In this document: in pieces, positions 1 to 5,879 of the stretch
Position numbering within the stretch: the stretch's first letter is position 1
Layout: every line of letters starts with the position of its first letter
Assembly: GCA_040902925.1 (NCBI GenBank)
Contig: JBBDWJ010000002.1
Span: forward strand, 1 to 10,003
DNA from: JBBDWJ01 sp040902925
GTDB lineage: Bacteria; Acidobacteriota; Terriglobia; Bryobacterales; UBA6623
Length of the DNA stretch: 10,003 nucleotides
Reading direction: 5' to 3'
Position numbers and translations under genes: made by a program
Notes under the pieces: generated by a model
Told to the model about the DNA's origin: nothing
Databases searched by the model: none
What the model saw: only the letters and a program-made list of their open reading frames with translations

Positions 1-374
1 CCAAGCTGGCGACTTCGCTGCCGTTCGGCATCTATGCCATCCCTGAGATCGCCATGATCGGCCCGCCCGAGCAGGATCTGACGAGGGACGCGGTTCCTTA
101 CGAGTCCGGCGTGGCGCGCTTCCGCGAGCTCTCGCGCGTGCAGATCAGCGGTGGTCGCCATGGGCTGCTCAAATTGCTGTTCCACCGCGAGACCAGGAAA
201 ATGATCGCCGTGCATATCATCGGGCAGTCCGCCACGGAACTGGTCCATATCGGCCAGGCGGTCATCGACCACGGTGGCACGATCGACTACTTCCGCGACG
301 CGGTGTTCAACTATCCAACTCTGGCGGAAGCCTACAAAGTGGCCGCGCTCGACGGCTTGAACAAGCTGAGCTGA
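1..374 (+). CDS. sthA: Soluble pyridine nucleotide transhydrogenase, C-terminal part (partial at left edge)
   Basis: This is the last 123 residues of a flavoprotein of the pyridine nucleotide-disulfide oxidoreductase family; the first whole codon is at position 3. The visible part is the dimerisation domain. The stretch FNYPTLAEAYKVAALDGLN matches the SthA C-terminus as I remember it. The motif FNYPT stands where dihydrolipoamide dehydrogenases carry the catalytic His-x-His-Pro-Thr, which argues for SthA rather than Lpd or glutathione reductase. HRETRKMIAVHIIGQSATEL and the following helix HIGQAVIDHGG are also SthA-like. The family is cytosolic, binds FAD, and exchanges hydride between NADPH and NAD+ to balance the two cofactor pools. 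The FAD- and NAD-binding domains lie outside the window. The TGA stop directly abuts an ATG at 375, so translation of the next gene may be coupled. The family is clear; the exact symbol rests on recalled sequence. Confidence 0.9.
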   Translation, partial: KLATSLPFGIYAIPEIAMIGPPEQDLTRDAVPYESGVARFRELSRVQISGGRHGLLKLLFHRETRKMIAVHIIGQSATELVHIGQAVIDHGGTIDYFRDAVFNYPTLAEAYKVAALDGLNKLS

Positions 375-1460
375 ATGGCTACCCATCGTTGGCCGGACGA
401 GATGCGCCTGCTGTCGGCCGCCCTGGCGCTGCTCGCCGCCGCGGGGTTGGGCGCCTGTAGACCGGCCTTCCAACCCAAGCAAGCGGAGTTTCTGGTCAGC
501 GGCTGTGAAGCGGGCGCGGCACTCGATCCGCAATCGATCGTGTGGGGCTGGGAAGCCCGGCCGGTTCTCCAGCCAGGCGCGCCGGGCGAATGGGACGCTG
601 TCGACGTGTTGAACCCCAGCATCACGCGAGTCGATGGGACCTTTCACAACCTGTACTCGGGATTTGACGGTGCAGCCTGGCACACCGGGCTGGCCCTTTC
701 GCAGGACGGAATCGCCTGGGAGAAGCGCGGGCGCGTGCTGTCGCCTGATCCGGCTACCTGGGAAGCGGACTATATCGCCGCCAACGGCTCAGTTCTCCAT
801 GACGGTCTCCATGACGGCCAACGGTTTCTCTACTGGTACCAGGCCGGTGAACGCGGGCGGACTCGAATCGGACTAGCGGTTTCTCACGACGCGACGCAGT
901 GGGAAAAACACCCTGAGCCGGTTTTGGATTTCGGGGCGCCCGGAAGCTGGGACGAAGCCGGACTGGGCGACCCTTATGTGATCCGCTGCGGCGCTACGTT
1001 TTACCTGTTCTATCTGGGCCAAAACCGCGCTGGGCTGCAGCGGCTGGGGCTGGCGCGCTCCGAAGACGGCGTTCACTGGCAGAAATCGGGCCGCAACCCG
1101 ATTCTGGACACCGGCGGGCCGGGAAGCTTTGATGAGCTGGGGCTCGGCGAACCGTCAATTTTCGCCGCTGGCGGGCGTTTCTATATGCTGTACACGGGTC
1201 GCGATGCTCTTGAGGAGCGGCGTATCGGTTGGGCGGAGTCGTACGACGGTGTAGACTGGAACAAGATCCCCTCCGCGCCTGCACTGGCGGGTTTTTCCGA
1301 TTGGAACGCGCGGGTCGTCTGCGACACGACACTGTGGCGTGATGGCGAGCGGATTCTGGTTTGGTTCGGCGGTGGAGACCAGGCTTCCCCGGACGAGAAT
1401 CTCAACGGGCAGATCGGATTCGCCTGGATCGAAGCGAACAGCGCCGCAACAGCACAGTAA
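375..1460 (+). CDS. Lipoprotein with five-bladed beta-propeller fold (GH43/GH130-like, possible glycosidase)
   Basis: A protein of 361 residues. A hydrophobic segment (about 11-27) ends in the lipobox LGAC, so Cys28 is the likely lipidation site and the mature protein sits in the periplasm or on the outer membrane. The body is five repeats. Four carry a strand motif of the form S-x-D-(G/A)-x-x-W-x-K (SQDGIAWEK 109-117, SHDATQWEK 170-178, SEDGVHWQK 229-237, SYDGVDWNK 289-297). Blade openings recur as GEWDAVDVLNPSI, ATWEADYIAANGSV, GSWDEAGLGDPYV, GSFDELGLGEPSI and SDWNARVVCDTTL. This is typical of five-bladed propellers of the GH43/GH32/GH130 group, which act on plant or mannan-type glycans. 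The blade-opening Asp/Glu residues could be catalytic, but neither substrate nor activity can be assigned. The ATG at 375 abuts the sthA stop; an in-frame ATG at 402 (residue 10) gives a more typical signal peptide without the acidic DE and may be the true start. Confidence 0.82.
   Translation: MATHRWPDEMRLLSAALALLAAAGLGACRPAFQPKQAEFLVSGCEAGAALDPQSIVWGWEARPVLQPGAPGEWDAVDVLNPSITRVDGTFHNLYSGFDGAAWHTGLALSQDGIAWEKRGRVLSPDPATWEADYIAANGSVLHDGLHDGQRFLYWYQAGERGRTRIGLAVSHDATQWEKHPEPVLDFGAPGSWDEAGLGDPYVIRCGATFYLFYLGQNRAGLQRLGLARSEDGVHWQKSGRNPILDTGGPGSFDELGLGEPSIFAAGGRFYMLYTGRDALEERRIGWAESYDGVDWNKIPSAPALAGFSDWNARVVCDTTLWRDGERILVWFGGGDQASPDENLNGQIGFAWIEANSAATAQ
794..817 (+). repeat. Exact 12-bp in-frame tandem duplication inside the propeller gene
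   Basis: TCTCCATGACGG occurs twice back to back (794-805 and 806-817) with no mismatch; the copies diverge immediately on both sides. It adds four residues, giving LHDGLHDG (141-148), in a loop between two strands of the second blade. Perfect identity suggests replication slippage or a recent event, and the frame is kept. Confidence 0.9.
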
Positions 1461-1582
1461 CCTTTCGAGGCGAATTCACGAACCAACCATAGAACCTGCC
1501 TGCAGCCCATTGAGCCAAGTTCGCAGGGGAGAGAGTCAGTGCCAGCGCCGGCGGTGATCCGGTTTCGTGGCCTTCAAAATTC
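1461..1582 (+). promoter_or_regulatory. Leader of dsbD, with a possible 17-codon leader ORF
   Basis: There is no terminator after the propeller gene and no clear sigma-70 promoter. A purine-rich tract (GGGGAGAGAG, 1526-1535) precedes a GTG at 1539. That GTG opens a 17-codon frame ending with TGA at 1590-1592, overlapping the dsbD GTG at 1583 by ten bases in a different frame. The dsbD GTG has no Shine-Dalgarno sequence of its own, so translation could reach it by termination and re-initiation. This is inference; the small frame could be chance. Confidence 0.25.
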
Positions 1583-3628
1583 GTGGTCCTGAAAAAACAG
1601 TTTTTTGTATTGCTGCCAATACTGGCGGCGCTGGCGGCAACCGCGGCGCTGGCGCAAACCGGCTCGCGTAAGCCTGCCTTGGACCCCGTCCAGTTGACCT
1701 TCGAACTGCGGCCCGCTACAGCCGCTCCCGGTGGCCGCGTGATCGGGCATCTGACGGCGCGGATCGAAGAAGGTTGGCACATCTATTCGGCAAACTCGCC
1801 AGTCCGGCAGATCGCGACTCGCGTAACGCTCGAACAGCACCCCGCCGTTGCCAGTTGGAAGGTTTATCAGCCCAAACCGCTGCTCAAATTCGACGCCTAC
1901 ACCCAGCAGGACGGCGAACTCTACGAAAACGAAGCCATATTCCTGATTGAGGCCGAGTTGAGCGCCGCTGAGTTGGGCGCCTCCGCGGAAGCGAGCGAAA
2001 TCGTAGCTACGGTGCGCTATTCGGCCTGCGACGATCGCCTTTGCCTGCCGCCGCGATCGAAGTCCGCGACCGCGACCCTTAGCGTGGCCGCGGGAGCGTC
2101 GCTAACGGCCGCGCCGATCCCGGCCGGCTACTCCGACGTGACGCCTGCCGCTGGCATGGCGGCGGAAAACGCGGCTGCGGAAACCCCGGCGGCGGGCGGT
2201 GCCGCGGCCCAGCGTGGAGCTAGCCCGTCCGGGGAGGAGCCGCGCAACCTGAGCGGGCGTCCCGGCGACGAGGGACTGTTGCGATTCGCCATGGTGGCGC
2301 TTGGCTTCGGCGTGCTGGCGATCTTTACGCCCTGCGTGTTCCCGATGATTCCGATCACGATGTCGTATTTCATCAGCACGCAAGGCGACGCGCCGCGCGC
2401 CTCGCTTTCCCAGGCGCTTACGTTTTGCGCCGGAGTGGTGGTGTTGTTTACCGGGCTGGGAGCCGCGGTTTCGGCGATTCTGGGGCCGTTTGGAATTGTG
2501 CAACTCGGCTCGAACGTCTGGGTCAACCTGTTCATTGCATTGGTGTTCATTCTGTTCGCCGCGAGCTTGTTGGGCGCGTTCGAAATCACCGTGCCGAGCA
2601 GCGTGCTGACCAAACTGAACAAGGCTTCGGGCCGCGGCGATCTGCTGGGCACCCTGATCATGGGCCTGGTATTCGCCCTCGCGTCGTTTGCCTGCACCGG
2701 GCCATTCGTGGGAGCGCTTCTGGCGGGGTCCATCCAAGGCAATCTGGCCTGGCCGATCTTCGGCATGCTGATGTTCTCGATCGGCCTGGCGCTGCCGTTT
2801 TTCTTTCTGGCGCTGTTCCCGGCTTACCTGAAGCGGATGCCTAGAAGCGGCGGCTGGCTGGCCACGACCAAGATCACGATGGGATTTCTGATCCTGGCGG
2901 CGGCGGTGAAGTATCTCAGCAACGTCGACCAGATGTACCAGTGGTGGATACTGACACGCGAACGGTTTCTGGCGATCTGGATCGTTCTACTGTTCCTGGC
3001 GGGATTCTACTTGTTGGGATTCCTGCGGCTTGGCGACGCGGGGGAGAGCGGCCAGCAGCAAGCGATCGGCGTGGGACGCCTGTCTGTCGCGGCGGCGCTG
3101 CTGGCGATCGCGCTAGGGCTGTTCCCGGGGATGTTTGGCGGGCGGCTGGGAGATCTCGACGCTTATGTGCCGTCGCCGGAGTATTCGGGTCTGGCCGGAG
3201 TTTTCTCCGGCGGTGAAGGCAGCCAACAGTCCAAATGGCTCAAGAACGATTACGAAGGGGCGCTGGCTTTGGCCCGCAGCAGCGGCAAGAACATATTGCT
3301 CAGCTTCACGGGCTACGCCTGCACCAATTGCCATTGGATGAAAGCCAACATGTTCCCGCGGCCGGAGATCGCGGCCGTCGTCGGAGACCTCGTGGTCGTT
3401 GAGCTTTATACCGATGGAGTAGATGAAGCGTCGCGGAAAAACCAGCAGTTGCAACTCGATCGTTTCGGAACCGTCGCGATTCCGTATTATGCCGTGATAC
3501 GCCCGGATGAGACGATCGTCGCGGAATTTGCCGGCCGGACGCCGGACGCCGGTGAGTTTCTGGCCTTCCTGACGACTGGCGAGCCCGCTGGCGGCGGGGA
3601 ACTGTCCGCCGCGGACGTTCTGCAGTGA
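1583..3628 (+). CDS. dsbD: DsbD-type thiol:disulfide interchange protein, full length
   Basis: A protein of 681 residues that carries reducing power from cytoplasmic thioredoxin across the inner membrane to periplasmic disulfide isomerases or cytochrome c maturation factors. The GTG at 1583 starts MVLKKQFF followed by a hydrophobic core and ALAQ, a signal peptide of about 25 residues. Residues 35-170 form the periplasmic N-terminal DsbD domain, with the redox pair Cys149/Cys154 in YSACDDRLCLPP. An Ala/Pro/Gly-rich linker covers 170-228. About eight membrane segments follow (232-515), with the two redox cysteines of the CcdA-like core, Cys251 in TPCVFPMIP and Cys371 in FACTGPF. The C-terminal thioredoxin-like domain (about 550-665) has CTNC at 580-583 and a cis-proline-type IPYY at 633-636. 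All six redox cysteines are present, so it is probably active. It stands apart from cytochrome c genes here. Its start lacks a Shine-Dalgarno sequence. Confidence 0.93.
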   Translation: MVLKKQFFVLLPILAALAATAALAQTGSRKPALDPVQLTFELRPATAAPGGRVIGHLTARIEEGWHIYSANSPVRQIATRVTLEQHPAVASWKVYQPKPLLKFDAYTQQDGELYENEAIFLIEAELSAAELGASAEASEIVATVRYSACDDRLCLPPRSKSATATLSVAAGASLTAAPIPAGYSDVTPAAGMAAENAAAETPAAGGAAAQRGASPSGEEPRNLSGRPGDEGLLRFAMVALGFGVLAIFTPCVFPMIPITMSYFISTQGDAPRASLSQALTFCAGVVVLFTGLGAAVSAILGPFGIVQLGSNVWVNLFIALVFILFAASLLGAFEITVPSSVLTKLNKASGRGDLLGTLIMGLVFALASFACTGPFVGALLAGSIQGNLAWPIFGMLMFSIGLALPFFFLALFPAYLKRMPRSGGWLATTKITMGFLILAAAVKYLSNVDQMYQWWILTRERFLAIWIVLLFLAGFYLLGFLRLGDAGESGQQQAIGVGRLSVAAALLAIALGLFPGMFGGRLGDLDAYVPSPEYSGLAGVFSGGEGSQQSKWLKNDYEGALALARSSGKNILLSFTGYACTNCHWMKANMFPRPEIAAVVGDLVVVELYTDGVDEASRKNQQLQLDRFGTVAIPYYAVIRPDETIVAEFAGRTPDAGEFLAFLTTGEPAGGGELSAADVLQ

Positions 3629-3949
3629 ATTCGCGCAAACCCTGTTGAAGTAGAACCGCCGTCCTGTGCGAGGGGTCGCCGGGCCGGTTCTCCATCATCC
3701 GGAGTTCGACGAACGCAAGGGGCGTTGAGGGCCTTGCGGTTCGCCGGCGGCAGCGCTTGCCGCTGCGAGTGGACTTTGCTGACCCCTTCGCCGTGGGATT
3801 CCCGCTGGAAACAGTAGGGACACACACTTAGAGAGCCTCAAGCGGTTCCCTCATAGGAACGAGCTTCCTCGCGGCTCTACAATTTTCTTGAGTGCGGAAA
3901 CGACGAACCCGATTCCGACGTCCGATATTACTGACGAGAGGTTACCGAG
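3629..3949. other. 321-bp intergenic region with complementary arms; candidate interspersed repeat or structured RNA
   Basis: No convincing coding frame here. GCGAGGGGTC (3668-3677) can pair with GACCCCTTCGC (3781-3791), a ten-pair stem with one bulged T, closing a domain of about 100 bases. Inside lie smaller hairpins: CTCC/GGAG (about 3690-3704), AACGC/GCGTT (about 3711-3726) and GCAGCG/CGCTGC (3750-3755/3761-3766). The right part (3840-3949) is less GC-rich and contains TACAAT (3878-3883), a possible -10 for the DUF2062 gene, but no -35 at the proper distance. The region has open frames on the minus strand that resemble repeat-derived hypothetical proteins. No U-tract terminator for dsbD is seen. 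Confidence 0.35.
3936..3941 (+). promoter_or_regulatory. Shine-Dalgarno sequence supporting the GTG start at 3950
   Basis: GAGAGG lies eight bases upstream of the GTG at 3950. The in-frame ATG at 3983 has no comparable site, so the GTG is preferred as the start of the DUF2062 gene. Confidence 0.55.
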
Positions 3950-4501
3950 GTGGGGGCCGCAGTTGTTGGGATCGCACGAAAAATGAGCCGAGGCAAACCG
4001 AGCCGGCTGACGAGATTCGGCCGCTGGTCTCGCTTGCAGCTCATTCGGATGGTGCGCGAGAACTCGACGCCGGCGCGCACCGGCCTTGGCTTTGCGCTTG
4101 GCGCTTTCATTGGCATCTTCCCCAGTTTTCTCATTGGAACCCCGGTCGCTTTCCTGATCGCAGGGCGGCTCGGTTGGAACCGCGCGGCCGCGGCGGCGGG
4201 AACGTTTCTGACCAATCCGCTCACGGCTCCCTTGTTGTATTCCCTGAGCGCCTGGCTCGGACTGGAGATGCTGGGCCGCGAAGTGGATACCGCTCAAGTC
4301 CACGGCGTGATCGACCATTTGCGCGAGTTCGGCCTGGCTTTCCTGCTGGGCAACACGGTGGTCGCCCTCAGTTTCGCGACTCTGTTCGGGGTCAGTCTGT
4401 TCTTTGTGGTACGCCACTACGGGCGCGCCGGCATGCGCAAGATGCTGCTACGGATGCGCACCGTTTATTCCCCACCGACGCCCGCCCCGCCGGCCCCCTA
4501 G
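3950..4501 (+). CDS. DUF2062 family inner-membrane protein
   Basis: A protein of 183 residues. It has a basic N-terminus (about 1-42), then TGLGFALGAFIGIFPSF (44-60) and GTFLTNPLTAPLLY (84-97). These are the two signature stretches of the DUF2062 family as I know it: a glycine-rich first helix, and a helix around T-N-P-L-T-A-P. Three hydrophobic stretches (about 45-71, 77-105, 126-155) indicate an integral membrane protein with a basic, proline-rich C-terminal tail (PPTPAPPAP). The biochemical role of DUF2062 is not established; in some bacteria it occurs next to or fused with glycosyltransferases, which is not the case here. The start is the GTG at 3950 because of its Shine-Dalgarno sequence; an ATG at 3983 would remove eleven residues and leave all membrane segments intact. 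It appears monocistronic, with a hairpin terminator 63 bases after the stop. Confidence 0.85.
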   Translation: MGAAVVGIARKMSRGKPSRLTRFGRWSRLQLIRMVRENSTPARTGLGFALGAFIGIFPSFLIGTPVAFLIAGRLGWNRAAAAAGTFLTNPLTAPLLYSLSAWLGLEMLGREVDTAQVHGVIDHLREFGLAFLLGNTVVALSFATLFGVSLFFVVRHYGRAGMRKMLLRMRTVYSPPTPAPPAP

Positions 4502-4563
4502 CGCTCGCCTTGCGGGCCGCAGAACGCTCCGCTTTGGATTCGCTATTGAATTCAAAAAAGCAG

Positions 4564-4586
4564 CGGCGCCAAGCGGCGCCGGTTTT
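4564..4586 (+). terminator. Hairpin terminator after the DUF2062 gene
   Basis: CGGCGCC, loop AAGC, GGCGCCG (4564-4581) forms a seven-pair GC stem followed by G and four T (4583-4586). Six A lie just upstream (4554-4559), so it might also work on the minus strand. GCAGC (4560-4564) and GCTGC (4588-4592) offer an alternative outer stem. The T tract is short, so efficiency is uncertain. Confidence 0.6.
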
Positions 4587-4592
4587 CGCTGC

Positions 4593-4620
4593 GGCTAATA
4601 GTAACAGGCCAATAGTAACA
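4593..4620 (+). repeat. Tandem 14-bp direct repeat in the lipoprotein leader
   Basis: GGCTAATAGTAACA (4593-4606) is followed directly by GGCCAATAGTAACA (4607-4620), with one mismatch. A further G after each copy makes an 11-base perfect core, AATAGTAACAG. The 14-bp period is not a whole helical turn. It lies just behind the terminator and some 190 bases before the lipoprotein start. It could be a paired regulator site or a slippage product. Confidence 0.7.
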
Positions 4621-4796
4621 GAATGGACTTGTGGTAAATCTTACGTGCGTGAGCAGAAATGCGTGTGCCCCGCGGAGGAGCGATCCGTTAAGCCGCACCG
4701 GCCCCTTGCGCCACTAAGCCTATTTTTTTGAGTATTTTAGCGGCCATCAACAAGCCCGCCGGCAATTGGTTTCTGAGTTGCACCGAAGATCCTTTT

Positions 4797-4803
4797 GAGG
4801 AGG
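4797..4803 (+). promoter_or_regulatory. Strong Shine-Dalgarno sequence that sets the lipoprotein start
   Basis: GAGGAGG lies nine bases before the ATG at 4813. The reading frame stays open upstream to a TTG at 4795, but that codon overlaps the Shine-Dalgarno sequence, so 4813 is the start. Confidence 0.85.
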
Positions 4804-4812
4804 AAGAGTTCC

Positions 4813-5523
4813 ATGTACAAACGTCGATTGCTGTGGTTTTGGACCGCGCCGCTGGTACTGACGGTCCTTTTGGGCGGCTGCAACCAGCCCACCGAGTCCG
4901 AGGCGGACGGCGATGAGGCAACCGCGGACAGCCCAGCCGCAAGTAAGGCGAGCCCGGCCGGCGGCTCGGCAGCCAGGGAAGACCGGGCCGCGGCACCGCC
5001 CCCGGCGCCACGGCAAACCGTCCTGCCGGCTGGAACGGCGTTGACCGTGAGGACCACCAACTCCCTTTCGACGAAGTCGGTACAGACAGGCGAAACATTC
5101 ACGACAAGCCTGGAAGAGGCGATCGTGGACGGCTCCCGAGTGGTCGCTGAAAAGGGCGCGACTGTTTACGGTAAGGTTGTCAACGCCGACCCCGGCGGCC
5201 GCGTAAAAGGCGTGGCCAGCCTGACCGTTCGGCTCACCGAATTGCAAACCGCGGACGGAGACCGGGTGGCCATCAACACCGACACCTACGGCGTCGAAGC
5301 GAAAACCACCAAAAAGAAGGATGCCGTTAAAGTGGGTATCGCCAGCGGCATCGGCGCGGCGATCGGCGCGATTGCCGGTGGCGGCGGTGGCGCGGCTAAG
5401 GGCGCGGGCATCGGCGCTGGAGCAGGCGCGGGAGCCGTTTTGGCGACAAAGGGTGACCCGGCTGTCATTCCCAGCGAGACAGTGATTACCTTTTCGCTTT
5501 CCGAGCCGGTTACGATTCCGTGA
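4813..5523 (+). CDS. Glycine-zipper lipoprotein with a VirB10-like beta domain pattern
   Basis: A protein of 236 residues. MYKRR, a hydrophobic core and the lipobox LGGC make Cys23 the likely lipid attachment site. Residues 24-68 are a low-complexity linker rich in Ala, Pro, Ser and acidic residues. Residues 69-165 look like a beta domain (LPAGTALTVRTTNSLSTKSV, later GATVYGKVVNADPGGR and LTVRLTEL). A KTTKKK patch (165-170) precedes a glycine-zipper region (about 174-212) of GxxxG and Ala-Gly repeats that may insert in or pack against a membrane. The end returns to a beta strand with VITFSLSEPVTIP. I recognise this architecture as common among uncharacterised Acidobacteriota proteins, but no function is known to me. 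The pattern of PAGT, then a stable-value clause, then G-x-V-x-G and an R-hydrophobic-x-L strand recalls the TrbI/VirB10 C-terminal fold; that is inference. It appears monocistronic. Confidence 0.8.
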   Translation: MYKRRLLWFWTAPLVLTVLLGGCNQPTESEADGDEATADSPAASKASPAGGSAAREDRAAAPPPAPRQTVLPAGTALTVRTTNSLSTKSVQTGETFTTSLEEAIVDGSRVVAEKGATVYGKVVNADPGGRVKGVASLTVRLTELQTADGDRVAINTDTYGVEAKTTKKKDAVKVGIASGIGAAIGAIAGGGGGAAKGAGIGAGAGAGAVLATKGDPAVIPSETVITFSLSEPVTIP

Positions 5524-5577
5524 CCGTGCTCGCTACGTGGCAGTTGGCGTCCCACGGACGCTGACCAGCGGTAGTGC

Positions 5578-5595
5578 CGCGTCAAAGACGCGTTT
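5578..5595 (+). terminator. Possible weak terminator after the glycine-zipper lipoprotein gene
   Basis: CGCGTC, loop AAA, GACGCG is a perfect six-pair stem followed by three T, 55 bases after the lipoprotein stop. The T run is very short, so it may be only a weak terminator or a 3'-end stabilising hairpin. Confidence 0.4.
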
Positions 5596-5598
5596 GTG

Positions 5599-5637
5599 GA
5601 TGGGCGTGCGGGTTGTTGATTCGATCCGGCGCCCATC
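5599..5637. repeat. Inverted repeat with 8-bp arms and a 23-base loop
   Basis: GATGGGCG (5599-5606) and CGCCCATC (5630-5637) are perfect complements, and three more G-T pairs can extend the stem outward. It starts four bases after the previous hairpin. No T tract follows, so it is not a classical terminator. It may be a REP-like element or a second 3'-end hairpin. Confidence 0.45.
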
Positions 5638-5814
5638 TGTCGATTCGAGCGGTTGCGTCCCAGCATCGACAGTGGCTGACTCGCCTCACGCCTGATCCCA
5701 GAGCCGAGTGCTCACCGGACTGAAACAGCGTGGCGGGATCTCCGAGCGCCACTCCCGCACCCAACACCTCGATCTCAGCCAGCACGGCCCGGCGCAGCAT
5801 TCCGGCGGCTGTCG

Positions 5815-5820
5815 TATACT
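5815..5820 (+). promoter_or_regulatory. Possible -10 box of the methyltransferase-like gene
   Basis: TATACT matches the sigma-70 -10 consensus at five of six positions and lies 60 bases before the start codon at 5880. No good -35 hexamer is found 16-18 bases upstream, where the sequence is GC-rich. Low confidence. Confidence 0.25.
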
Positions 5821-5870
5821 GCCTTGCGGTTAATGTGCAGCGGCGCTCCTGCGGATGGACCGCCGCGCTT

Positions 5871-5875
5871 GGAGG
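5871..5875 (+). promoter_or_regulatory. Shine-Dalgarno sequence that sets the start at 5880
   Basis: GGAGG is followed after four bases by the ATG at 5880. The frame is open upstream to 5730, but the residues encoded there look non-coding, and the 5880 start places a signal-like sequence right at the N-terminus. Confidence 0.65.
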
Positions 5876-5879
5876 TTGC

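Larger units (their letters stand above)
4502..4812 (+). promoter_or_regulatory. 311-bp leader between the DUF2062 gene and the lipoprotein gene
   Basis: The region contains a hairpin terminator (4564-4586), a tandem 14-bp repeat (4593-4620), an AT-rich tract (4720-4738) including a run of seven T, and the ribosome binding site of the next gene (4797-4803). The promoter of the lipoprotein gene is probably between 4590 and 4760, but no -35/-10 pair with normal spacing is evident. I see no coding potential in the middle part. Confidence 0.4.
5524..5879. other. 356-bp intergenic region with two hairpins and a possible -10 box
   Basis: It holds a short terminator-like hairpin (5578-5595), a longer-armed inverted repeat (5599-5637), a TATACT box (5815-5820) and a ribosome binding site (5871-5875). 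The plus frame of the next gene is open back to 5730, and a minus-strand frame is open over 5582-5881. Neither resembles a known protein and the first lacks a start site with a Shine-Dalgarno sequence, so I treat the region as non-coding. A decayed gene cannot be excluded. Confidence 0.4.

Noticed and set aside
2102..2766. Long minus-strand open frames inside dsbD
   Set aside because: Arg/Gln/Ala-rich products with no domain, fully inside a strongly supported gene; typical of GC-rich antisense frames.
3668..3791. 6S RNA or signal recognition particle RNA
   Set aside because: A long closing stem is present, but I could not identify the conserved 6S bubble or the SRP tetraloop and internal loop motifs, so only a generic structured element is proposed.
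3892..4731. Plus-strand frame of 279 codons overlapping the DUF2062 gene
   Set aside because: It is an out-of-frame shadow of the membrane protein and continues through the terminator; composition is Arg/Pro/Gly-rich with no recognisable domain.
5607..5637. Possible tRNA, because GATTCGATCC resembles a T-loop followed by an acceptor-like GCGCCCA
   Set aside because: The arms do not fit a cloverleaf: only 23 bases separate the complementary ends, with no anticodon or D arm.
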